In this document: positions 53,077 through 64,000 of the stretch, piece by piece
Position numbering within the stretch: position 1 is the stretch's first letter
Layout of the letters: every line of letters starts with the position of its first letter
NCBI GenBank assembly: GCA_034190875.2
Contig: CM067343.1
Location: forward strand, 24,747,000 to 24,810,999
Direction: 5' to 3'
Origin: Urechis unicinctus
Lineage: Eukaryota > Annelida > Polychaeta > Xenopneusta > Urechidae
DNA: 64,000 nt
The notes under the pieces: generated by a model
The model's input: only the letters and a program-made list of their open reading frames with translations
Database searches by the model: none
Told to the model about the DNA's origin: nothing
Position numbers and translations under genes: made by a program

Positions 53077-54075
53077 CGTGTGATGCTGGACGTAACGGGA
53101 TCAACTGTATGTATTCTTACGCAGGTCATCATTGTAAAGCAGGTCTCATGACATGTGATCACGTGACCGGAGAGTATCTAGGCGGATGTAAAGACTGGTT
53201 TATTGGAGGGAAATGTGACACACACATCAGTGAGTTCCAATTATTGACTTTCACAACGAATCTATTTTGTAAATCGCTTACCCAGTTTACTACGTTTTCA
53301 GTAAAGCAATGATTTGACCCTGAACAAGTCTTTGCACCAGATCGTTATACGTCATTATCATACAGTCACATGTTAAGCGTTAACGTGATTGCCGTTAAAA
53401 TGTAAAGATTACATAAGCACTACGACATTTTCTACTATGTTACAATTTTCACAAGGTCATCCACCCACTGCCATTTGCCTCATGCTAAAACATCGGGCGC
53501 AAGCTAATACAATTTTGTACCTCACATACCTGGTGTGACTGAGTACAGCACCATCATCAGCGGCTTGCTCTACAATACCTGGTACAGACTGAGAGTGAAC
53601 ATGTACAGACAGCATGGCAATCCCTTTGAAGTGTCATCATGGCCGACGCATCAAGTGGAAGTCAAGACGTCAAGAACTGGTACTGGATGGTGTACTCAGT
53701 ACTGTATATTCAAATGTATCATTAAGGTAAACACAAATGTGAAAACAGAAGCTACTCTGTCCATGATGAGAGGAGCAATTACCAAATATCTATGATGATG
53801 CAATGCAGAGGTAGTACAGCATTAATATCTTCCTGTTCGCATGGCTGAATGCAACATTCTGCCATTCTACAGATGACCTTTGCCGCTGCAATAGTTGTGA
53901 AACCCAGGCAACAATATTTAGAGTACTCTTCAGTATTTCCGCCATGGCAAATTTGGGAATGTTATTGGTAGGTATATGGCTTAAAATGTCACGAAAGAAA
54001 AGGATAATACCGTCGGCAAATACTGACCAAACAACTGAAACAGAAACGACCCTTCACCAATATGAAGGATTAGAG
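53077..54075 (+). pseudogene. Decayed relative of the phosphatase ectodomain: EGF, partial FN3, TM
   Basis: Segment 53077-53229 matches phosphatase exon 6 and has the same length (153 nt) and the same A|GTGAGT donor phase. However, the acceptor reads CTCTG instead of CTCAG, and two EGF cysteines became Tyr (MYSYAG, GEYLGG). Segment 53518-53679 matches only the second half of the FN3 exon (EYSTIISGLLYNTWYRLRV; SSWPTHQVEVK). Segment 53873-54075 has a good acceptor, a membrane helix (about ATIFRVLF to LLVGIWL), a basic stop-transfer SRKKR and a short tail ending QYEGLE|GTAAGT. It lies opposite in orientation to the phosphatase. The missing acceptor, lost cysteines and truncated FN3 argue for a pseudogene. 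A short receptor with a different tail is the alternative. Confidence 0.7.
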
Positions 54076-54369
54076 GTAAGTTCAGAAATGGCATTACTTA
54101 TAATGTATAATTGTGAAAACGAATGCAGTTATATTCAAAAACATTTTAAATTAGTTGAGCAAGGTTGTTTTGGTATGCAAGGACATGTTGTTCACTGAAA
54201 GCAGGACGCCAGCGTACACAATATGCACGGACGTTAATTGATTGAGAGTAACACATCAGCAGTTCATTGAATGAATTTATATATATATTGTTCATATTTG
54301 ATAACAATAAACCAAGAGGTTCATGGTACATGAGAGAACATGTCAGGAAGTTTTAAAAAGCTCTTAATT

Positions 54370-54720
54370 GGGCCACAATTGACCAAGTTATTATGGATTT
54401 GCCGATGTTGCAAAATTTATTTCGATGACCTTGACCCTAACCGTTATCGTCATGGAAATCTTTGATTAAGTTGTATAATGGAAACGCTTACAATTCAATT
54501 CAGCTACAAAAATCTGTAATTGTTTTTACGATCGATTCATTTTCCAGGCGATATAAATGATTTAAAATTTGACCTTGAGGTTAGTTAGCGTTCCAGATCA
54601 AAATACAACCTCTGGGCTTTGCGCATCAATAACATTTTCCATTCAAAGAAAATATTGGAAATTGTGATCTGTATCATGACCCAAAACAAACTTAAATGTT
54701 TATTGAGAAGCTAACAAACG
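54370..54720. mobile_element. Partial copy of the 16.5-kb repeat family
   Basis: Shares AATTGACCAAGTT, a GACCTTGAGGT-type core, CTCTGGGCTTTGCGCAT and the ATTGTGATCTGTATC region with the element at 16.54-17.80 kb, in the same order. It is truncated at both ends and diverged. No protein is encoded. Confidence 0.5.
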
Positions 54721-55033
54721 TTACGCATGTAGCTGAAATGATTGGAATGAATTTAGCAAATCAATAATTTGATTACATTGCTTTTGTATGAATATATCAA
54801 GGCCAGTCTATTTATGCTGAGCGACAACAGCCTGGATACTCAGATGGTAAATTTATCATGTAATAAACATGATACTGTCATCATCTATCAACAACGTGCT
54901 GAGTTTCATAATCACAATACATGCACCATTATTGTAATAAAGACAATGAAGTGCAAACAATGCAGCGATGAGCAAAGATTTTAATGTAAATTAATTACTT
55001 CAAGTTTAAGAACTTTGAGGAATCAAATTGGTC

Positions 55034-55083
55034 ATGATGATGATGATTATGATTATGATGATGATGATGATTATGATGATTAA
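55034..55083. repeat. (GAT)n microsatellite
   Basis: About 50 bp of ATG/GAT trinucleotide with TTATGATT interruptions. Confidence 0.9.
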
Positions 55084-55249
55084 GTTTCTATTATCGATCG
55101 TAATCAGTTAAGAGATTCTGGCGACCTCAATGAAATAAAAGGATCCGACTAAAGAGGTTACTGAGAACATGTGACCTGTTTTATCGTACCATCAGTCATG
55201 TATTCACGATTTTATAAGCACTCAAAATATTCAGTAAATTTTTTCTGAC

Positions 55250-55490
55250 ATTTAGACCGATACCACGATTTTTCGACCTAGGGCGCTCATGCAAAATGTA
55301 GGATTGAAGGCCTTATGTATAATTAGACAAAATGACGCAAATTATATAACGATCCGACCATTATTAACGAAGTTGCTAGGTATACCACTATGTCGATGAA
55401 CGTGACCTTAGTTTGCGGTCAAGGTCAAATCAAAACCTCTGGGTGCTGCGCATTGATGGTGCCATTTAAACAAACAAATTCGGAAACAAA
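55250..55490. mobile_element. 3' part of the dispersed repeat, abutting the ACAT array
   Basis: Contains GTGACCTTAG, GGTCAAGGTCAAAT and CTCTGGGTGCTGCGCATTGATG followed by a CATTTAAACAAACAAATTCGG stretch. This is the same order as the tail of the 16.54-17.80 kb element. It ends exactly where the ACAT array begins. Confidence 0.5.
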
Positions 55491-55952
55491 CATACATACA
55501 TACATACATACATACATACATACATACATACATACATACATACATACATACATACATACATACATACATACATACATACATACATACATACATACATACA
55601 TGCATAGATGCATGCATGCATGCATGCATGCATACATACATACATACATACATACATACATACATACATACATACATACATACAGACATACATACATACA
55701 TACATACATACATACATACATACATACATACATACATACATACATACATACATACATACATACATACATACATACATACATACATACATACATACATACA
55801 TACATACATACATACATACATACATACATACATACATACATACATACATACATACATACATACATACATACATACATACATACATACATACATACATACA
55901 TACATACATACATACATACATACATACATACATACATACGTACGTACATACA
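55491..55952. repeat. (ACAT)n microsatellite, about 460 bp
   Basis: Long ACAT tetranucleotide array with GCATGCAT interruptions near 55601-55630, one CAGA near 55683 and CGTACGTA at the end. All open frames here are artefacts of the period. Confidence 0.97.
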
Positions 55953-56656
55953 TCGTCTATGATGTAATCTACATATTCTGCATTTGATAAATATCTACAC
56001 GGATTCAGTCAGTAGTACCAAAGAGCTCATAGTTACATACCTATAAGCTTAAGTAGTATAGCTTAGATGAACAATTATAAGCTATTGTTTCGTAGTAAGT
56101 AATCTGCGTGTGTTTGTCAAAAACATGACAGCAAATATATAGTTCTTCCTGATATATTCGCCTCTTGTAAAGTCGCACAAATTCAAAAAGAACGCAATAT
56201 ACCTCAATTCAAATTCCCAACCGATTGCTTGAAAGATGGTTCCGATGGTTGTGGTAACAAGGTAAAAGAAATACTACCAGTAACAAAAGCTTAAGAAAAT
56301 GACCAGGTGTAAAGTCTTATATGAGCGAATAAACGCTTTACAGGCGTGGACAGGTGGCGGTGTTCTGCTCCTCTGTTGTTATAAACAAACATTCTGGAAG
56401 CCTCGGTCCTCGCTCTAGGACTATTAGTCATCAAAGTTAAGTAGCTAGTAGATGTTAACGAATGTCTTCATGCACACAGTCAACCTCTTTGATGAAGGTG
56501 CTGCGGAATGAAATAGTCACATAATCGGGGTCACTTGTAGCAAAAATAGGTAATCATTTCATAACGTAGTAGTAATTGAAATGTCGAACGCACTGCACCT
56601 TCTTTGATGTGGAAACGTTGTGATGCATGTAATAAAAGGAGGAACGAGCCTATCTT
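55953..56656. other. Unique sequence before unit C
   Basis: No coding segment, repeat or RNA gene recognised. Confidence 0.45.
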
Positions 56657-57349
56657 TTCTAAGGTCAGATTGGGTAATAGTTCGTTGACGGGCGGATTTC
56701 GTGACAATTATCACTTTCTACTACTGGCCCAATTATTGCCCAATAATTCATCACCAGCGATCTTACGTCAGTATTTATTGTCGGAAATGGGTGTGCTTTG
56801 GGGTTGAATACAGCAACAATCAACACTTAGAAACTGACCCAGGTCGGGCAATACAGTGTTATCGCGTGCCAATTTGCACGAGCTTATTGTAATGGTGAAC
56901 GATGGAGTGCAGTTTCCTTCAAAATGAGTGAGTGCCACATGCTGGGGATTCTTTGGGGGTATAAATGAAACATTGGCTACAAACGCACCTTGTCAGAAAT
57001 CTAATAACATCCGCAGTTCACTAATGGCTGCCAGATAACGGTTGTCATAACATGTTGTTTATACACCATTCGTTGCTGATAATGACGGGTTGCTTGTAAT
57101 TCCGACCCAATCATTTAATGTGTGCGAGTTTATGCGGTGATTTGCTTATCTTTTCTTTGCAATTGACAGATCTTATCAATGAAACATTCATTAAACATTC
57201 CCATTGCATATATTAAGCTGCTCTTTGGGGACAAGCAATTCCACCATAACATGCACTTCTGTGGATTGCTGTACATGAGCTGAAGGTCTTTGTTTGATAC
57301 ATTTGTCTTTGATCAAAACCACCAAGGCCGCTATTCGATAGTTGTTGCA

Positions 57350-57575
57350 TCATAAGGCATATAGCACAGCATTCAAACCAAAGTTAAGAAACTTGATCAG
57401 CTCACATGCTATCCTCAGGGCATATTCTTCTTCAAAGGATCCATTCAATGCCACAGATACGTCCAGAATCAGTAAAGGTATTTTACACACACAAAATATA
57501 ATAACCAATGCGAGACATATGCTAAGTACCTTTCTGCAACACCCCATCTTATTACATTGTGCACGTCCTTGAAGC
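57350..57575 (-). pseudogene. GPCR fragment (loop 3 to TM7), older paralogue
   Basis: The minus strand encodes a clear but diverged relative of the window's receptors: GRAQCNKMGCCRKV, TM6 with CKIPLLILDVSVAL, then FEEEYALR and FLNFGLNAVLYAL. A stop directly follows the NAVLY motif, and nothing upstream of loop 3 is present. It ends next to the 40-bp minisatellite. It cannot make a receptor. It shows that the locus once held a further, more distant family member. Confidence 0.8.
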
Positions 57576-57580
57576 TTATA

Positions 57581-57776
57581 ACTACCGAACACCCTCCTTG
57601 TCATCTGTGGAAATATCACTACCGAAAGCACTCTTTGTCGTCATCTGTAGAAATATCACTACCTAATATCCTCTTTGTCGTCATTTGTAGAAATATCACT
57701 ACCGAATTCCCTCTTTTTTGTCATCATTACAAATATCACGATCGAATACCCTCCTTGTCGTCATCTGTAGAAATAT
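57581..57776. repeat. 40-bp minisatellite 3' of GPCR copy 3
   Basis: About 4.5 units of the same motif as at 20.28 and 26.14 kb, ending about 458 bp beyond the stop of GPCR copy 3. It is the shortest of the three arrays and the most diverged. Confidence 0.9.
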
Positions 57777-58233
57777 TCATGAACATCTCATCTTTGATGG
57801 CAAATCGCAATTTCGCGGCGGTATTGATGTGTGCAGATGTAACGGTATGTGTGTAGGCTTGGCGCCATACTGCCATTCCGTCAATACCAACAGTAACTTG
57901 GTAATATACATGTTTGACCGATGGCGATTTTTTTCCTCTTCTGTTTTTATGGTACACATGGCAACATGTCCGTCACAAATCGGTCAAAATTTCGGTAGGG
58001 AGGTCTACATCCTAATGCTTAACATTCTCTATAGATTATTTCCATTATAATCGGATTATGCATTTGTCTGCTCGCAAATGTCTTGTGGTTATATTTTGTG
58101 TTACTGCATCCGCAGCAGTGATTATCCAAGGCAAACTGATTCACCTGACTTGCATTTCACCAACTGTGCAACTCTTCAAGCAGCAGACAATAATGTTACG
58201 CTCTAAGTAAAAACTCAACATTCACAACCAATA

Positions 58234-59268
58234 CTAGCTAAAGTTATGAATATGGTCTACAGTAGCAATGTGCGTCACACTGACTGTTAGAGCACTAGAC
58301 ACCTGCTGGCAGTGTTTCCATTTGCTCAAAGTTTTCCAAGCGGCACGTCTATAGCCGTCAGCCAGAAATGCATACAAAACCGCATTCAACCCATAATTAA
58401 GAAATTCTAACATTTCGAAGATCATCCGAAGAATGTGCTCTTCTTTAAATGGCCAACGTATCTTCACTGTAATGTTCAATATTAGGAGTGGGATGGTGCA
58501 AATACAGAAGAAACTCACCAAAGCAATGCACACAGTGATCACTTTCTTGTGCATTTTCGCCTTTTTAAATTGTCCAAGTCCCTGTAAGTTAGTCAATCGA
58601 TAAACGAGACTGAAGTAATATGCACAGATCGTGCACAAAGGCAGGACAAACAAAATGACAGCTTCACCAAGAAGAAATGTCCACGACCCAACTCCTACCG
58701 ACAGACAATCAACCGATGATTGGTTCGCTAATGGATCTCCTCTTACCACAGGATTGAAAATAAACAGTGCAGGCAACGCATATATAAGGGCGAATATCCA
58801 TACGCACATGATAATGATCAGAGGTTTTTCCTTTCGAACCAGTTGCTGCATCCTTACTTGTGTGGTAGTTGGTGCCAGTATTGTAAATGTTCGTGTCATA
58901 ACACCGTAGCGATTGCGGGCGATAACAACGAGACTGTAGACTTCTGCAGCGTCGACAATGTGCAATAGATACTGGAATGTCCGACAGAATATCTCAGTAT
59001 GCTTGTGTGCCATGCGTGACATCAATGCAGCTGGAAGTCCAAGTGTTCCCGCCAAAAGGTTGGCCGAGGTCAATGATAAAATAAATGGTGTGATAGATTG
59101 TTTTCGTATCTGTGGTGTTCTCAGGATCAAGAAGAGAACCAAACTATTGGAACAAATGACAAACACAATTATCAGCGATTGTAGAATTATATATAGCATG
59201 TCAAGCACTTGGAAGGGATGATACGAGTCAGCAAATGAAGAAGCCGTCGTGCTTAGGTTGATATCCAT
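58234..59268 (-). CDS. Class A GPCR, copy 3 (NRY/NAxxY type)
   Basis: An intronless, fully open 344-residue receptor, close to copy 1 throughout the seven helices. It retains NRY at the end of TM3, NAVLY in TM7, CTIP in TM6, the TM3 and loop 2 cysteines and the basic loop 3. Differences cluster in loop 3's end (TVKIRWPFKEEH), helix 8 and the C-terminal tail, which is shorter and ends DHIHNFS. It should act at the plasma membrane like copy 1, and the ligand is unknown. An upstream TATA-like box is conserved. Confidence 0.9.
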   Translation of the reverse strand: MDINLSTTASSFADSYHPFQVLDMLYIILQSLIIVFVICSNSLVLFLILRTPQIRKQSITPFILSLTSANLLAGTLGLPAALMSRMAHKHTEIFCRTFQYLLHIVDAAEVYSLVVIARNRYGVMTRTFTILAPTTTQVRMQQLVRKEKPLIIIMCVWIFALIYALPALFIFNPVVRGDPLANQSSVDCLSVGVGSWTFLLGEAVILFVLPLCTICAYYFSLVYRLTNLQGLGQFKKAKMHKKVITVCIALVSFFCICTIPLLILNITVKIRWPFKEEHILRMIFEMLEFLNYGLNAVLYAFLADGYRRAAWKTLSKWKHCQQVSSALTVSVTHIATVDHIHNFS

Positions 59269-59397
59269 GCTTTGAAAACTTCACTTCCACGGTGTTATAT
59301 ATAACTCAGGGATTACTTCAAGCACCAACACTTGTAGCCTGCAGACAACCACTAGTCGGCGGCCCAGGGAACTAAGCGGCGTTCACAGGGAATGCTC

Positions 59398-59406
59398 TTT
59401 ATATAC
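59398..59406 (-). promoter_or_regulatory. TATA-like box upstream of GPCR copy 3
   Basis: GTATATAAA on the minus strand, 130 bp before the ATG, in a flank that has otherwise accumulated changes relative to copies 1 and 2. Confidence 0.5.
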
Positions 59407-62400
59407 TGCATGGGACGTTCATTGATTATTTTCTGTATTGGATCCGGGCAGTTGCAGTCCCTCGCAGCTTTCATCAAAGTCAATGGTTATTTGTCTCAGT
59501 AAATGCGGCCTCGTCATTGCGGTGCTTGTATGTCTTTCAACCATTTGAATGGAATTAATCAGCACTACTTTTTTAGTTGGGTTGCGTTTTCGTTGTCAAC
59601 ATGTCTTCATTCTCGAGTGGTAACGTTAGTGGAATAGTTGAGATCATTGGGTTTAACCATCAATCCTGAGGCTGATGCTTATATACTGTGATGAATGGGG
59701 ATAATCTTTTTATAAAGAACTATATAATTTTGCCTACCTGGTGCTGAACCATGGCTGAATGACATAGCAACGAATTGCATGGAGGGTTTATCATGAACTT
59801 TGATATATTGCAATTTGCAGTGATCATAAGTGAAGAGTTAAAAGTTGGTTTATCAAAACATCATGATTAAATATTAATGAACATGATACAATTTTATGAA
59901 CTACGTACATGGTTGGTGCTTACTACAGCAATGCTATTCGACGAGTTGCTGCTGTCTTCAGTAACCTCATGCACAATGCATCTGAGCCTATGTTTGCTCG
60001 ATGCAACCAATCCCATCATTGATAATCAATTGCATGCATGATGTGACATGAATGCGTGCGGCTCACCAATTGATAAGCTTCAGTGTCACTGCCATATACA
60101 GGTTACAACATTATTTAGCTGTTGTAATGATTATGATTTGGTAGAAACTGCAGGAACAATCCTTTCTCTGACTGGATAAAAATAAATGTAGAAGACCAAG
60201 CTAGCAATCTTCACACTTACATGAGCTAACATCCGTTGTCATGTTGCCTTACTTTAAATAAAGACACAACGGCGTGAATGGATTGTATGCAGTCCGGCAA
60301 TATCAGGACGGTAAGATCAGATTGCCATTTACATTAACTATCACAATACCAATGAAATTGATGCAGCGATCGCCGAGTAGTCCTCCCTGTGTTTCGCCCC
60401 CGTTTTTGCTAATGTACTGTACGACTGGTTTAGGTAAACATCATTGCCTGTCTTTAAACTCGATGTTACTATTGACATACAGCTTAAATTGATTAAGAGA
60501 AGAGTGTTCCTTGCAGAAGATCAAATAACATTTGGCTACGTCAATGCAAGAACAAGGAGATTAGACACTGTACAGTAGATTCATTCTGCAACTGATATGT
60601 CGATCAACAACTAAATGGTCATTACTATGGATCAACAGCAGTGTGCCATATACACACCAGCTGCTGCATAATCCGTCACAGGGCAGCTAATGTACAGGAC
60701 TATAAACCCATTGGAGCAACAAGGCATAGACACCTGTTGATAATGCTACGTTTGCTAGTCTGGTGATGCCTACATTTAACCGATAACAGCTCAAAAAACA
60801 TTTCTCAGATGCTTCATCACACGACCAAGCAAATATTCAATCCTATATAAATGGTCAGACGGCTAGAAAATTTAAGTGGTATATTGACAGAGGTTGTAAA
60901 TATTCGCTACATTGCTGACATTCGCCAGTCTCTTTTTGTACACACTTTTTAATTTATTCTTGAGCATTTTGTGCGATCAACAAATTGATGACGCATATTA
61001 TAACCAGTATACGACCATTACCTGGCCTAAATACTTGTTTTGCTCAAATACAATATATTCTAGCTGTCATCTTCAAATTGATTTTACTTCAATCCATGAT
61101 GGATAAATGGAATACTTTCTTACAAGTACTCATAATTGCAATGTATTGCTATGTATTGTCATATTTTAATGTGATATTAGTATTTTCGTTCCACTCTGTT
61201 TAGAAACAGGTACATTGTAGCGCAGTTCATTGGGTGTAAAGATATTTTTAAATGTTCTTTTATTCTCGGTTTCCATTTGAAACACCAGAGGAACCAGGAA
61301 TGTGAGTTATTTGATCTAGCAAATGTGAAGAACAGATAAATCACCTTGGGTGGTTAGCAGATTTTTTCTGTTATCACTAGTTGGCATTTTTGTTGTATTT
61401 TATTTTCAGTCAAAATCGTCGTCATCACGTTGCTATCATTGCGATAATACCAAAGAAATAAACTTACCTATGCAGATGAGTCTAGAATCCTGGTAGCTGA
61501 AATAACACTCGGGTGTTATAATCAGCTTACCTTGTGCACACAAACAGAGTGATATTACAGCGCGGTTATGACGTATTTCACGCTCGTTAGTTACACTATG
61601 ACCTCTTCGTCATGGGCGCAATGATAAATAGTTGCTTGCCAAAATCTAGAAGAGGTATTCCGATAGGAAGACGAAAGTCATCTCTTATCCCTTTTCCTAT
61701 TAAATTAAATTTAATGTCGAGAAAAAGACACGAAACGTATCTTGTGGCACGGGGATCCGACAATTAGGTGTGACGCATCTTAGCTGCCCGGTAAGCCCCA
61801 CCACTTAAGTCATTGGTGTAAGGATATGTGTATAGATACCCGGGGGAGTGGTAAGGCAATCAAAGGCCGCTTCTTGTGTTTTCGAGGGGGTGGGGGTAGT
61901 GTGGCCGTGCTAATATAACACCGCCACCTAGGTGACTTAAAATAATCTTTCTGTACCAGGTGCTGGTAGGCTATTGTGCAGACTGCTGCAGTTGTGCATC
62001 TTCGACATGCACTTGGTCGCTCTGACATTTTCAGTTTGCTATTAAATATGAGTCCCTGCATTCGGTATATTCCTAGCGAGTGTTGGTGGTGGGGGGAGTT
62101 ACTAAAGCCAGTATACTCACTGCTTTAGGGATGACCATGTCATATCACACCCTGACCTAATGTTGTGATGGCACACCCTGACCTAATGTAATGGCACACC
62201 CTGGCCTAATGTTGTGATGGCACACCCTAGCCTAATGTTGTGATGGCACATCTGACTTTATGTGGTATTGGCACACCCTGTCATCATGTTGTGATGGCAC
62301 ACCCTGACCTCATACCTCTACCCATCAAGACACAGGGTGTCCAGGCCTTTCTATATCGTTTCAATCATCATTATAGCCTTCTACAGTGGAGTTGGTGGCT

Positions 62401-62675
62401 TGTGTGAAACGATTGCATAATGTGGGTTATATTTTATAGTGGTTTAGAATCCCCAATGCTTAAACTACTTATATCTACCGGTGCGTATTGACAAAAGCTT
62501 TTTACAAAATAAACGCTTCGAGCATATAACGTATGTTTTATTAGAATATCTTACACTCTATCAAATATATAACATAATGTTGCCATAACAGACGTATGTT
62601 GCATATTATAATGAAGGGGCAGATATAAGCGGATTCCAGGAGTAAATAGGGTTAAGCGGATGCCATATTTCTGTT
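59407..62675. other. Spacer between GPCR copy 3 and calmodulin b
   Basis: Counterpart of 28.24-30.97 kb. Non-coding. A segment at 61.07-61.52 kb is absent from unit B. A short tandem repeat is listed separately. Confidence 0.5.
62135..62310. repeat. Short tandem repeat, about 26-bp unit (unit C)
   Basis: Six to seven units of GTTGTGATGGCACACCCTGACCTAAT with small deletions. Matches the array at 30476-30625. Confidence 0.8.
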
Positions 62676-63912
<1,237 letters not shown>

Positions 63913-64000
63913 CTGAAACCAGTGAATACATTTTTACCCTCAGTCAAAAGCGCAGCAGAACGTGATAAAAATCGACTGAAAATGTGTAATAAATGTTACT

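Noticed and set aside
55390-55987. Open frames of 120-190 codons with His-Thr-Tyr-Ile or Val-Cys-Met-Tyr repeats
   Set aside because: They are by-products of the ACAT tetranucleotide array, open on both strands.

Overview
The window is nuclear DNA from an animal. It has spliceosomal introns, long AT/ACAT/AC microsatellites, minisatellites, decayed retroelement pieces and metazoan-type genes: a DYRK2-class kinase, the TFIIIC subunit GTF3C6, calmodulin, class A GPCRs and a receptor tyrosine phosphatase with an F-type lectin ectodomain. The gene content suits a marine invertebrate, perhaps a lophotrochozoan. No species can be named from sequence alone.

Layout. 1-7.5 kb: no recognisable gene; several minisatellites. 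7.56-9.24 kb (-): a DYRK2-like kinase in one coding exon. 13.1-15.0 kb (+): a five-exon GTF3C6. 15.84-15.93 kb: two adjacent hairpin palindromes. 16.5-17.8 kb: a non-coding repeat element. 17.8-23.7 kb (unit A) and 23.7-about 32.4 kb (unit B): tandem segmental duplicates, each with a decayed LINE fragment, a 40-bp minisatellite and a minus-strand GPCR. Unit B also carries a five-exon calmodulin. 33.5-36 kb: microsatellites. 36.1-44.8 kb (-): a 28-exon receptor tyrosine phosphatase that I reconstructed exon by exon. 45-52.7 kb: AT repeats and unassigned DNA. 53.1-54.1 kb (+): a decayed relative of the phosphatase ectodomain in the opposite orientation. 54.4-56 kb: repeat relics and a 460-bp ACAT array. 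56.66-64 kb (unit C): a third copy of the duplication, with an intact GPCR, an older GPCR fragment and a calmodulin pseudogene cut by the window end.

Intact and broken copies lie side by side. GPCR copies 1 and 3 are open and copy 2 has a 1-nt frameshift. Calmodulin copy a is open but lacks two residues before EF-hand 1, while copy b carries a 2-nt deletion and a nonsense codon. The phosphatase has consistent splice sites and phases but three exons are each 1 nt short. Single-base losses at several places could mean pseudogenisation or assembly errors, and raw reads would decide.

I see no CRISPR, operon, phage or other prokaryotic-type system. The strongest points for follow-up are the GPCR-calmodulin duplication block with its NRY/NAxxY receptors, the altered calmodulin, the lectin-bearing phosphatase and the twin palindrome.
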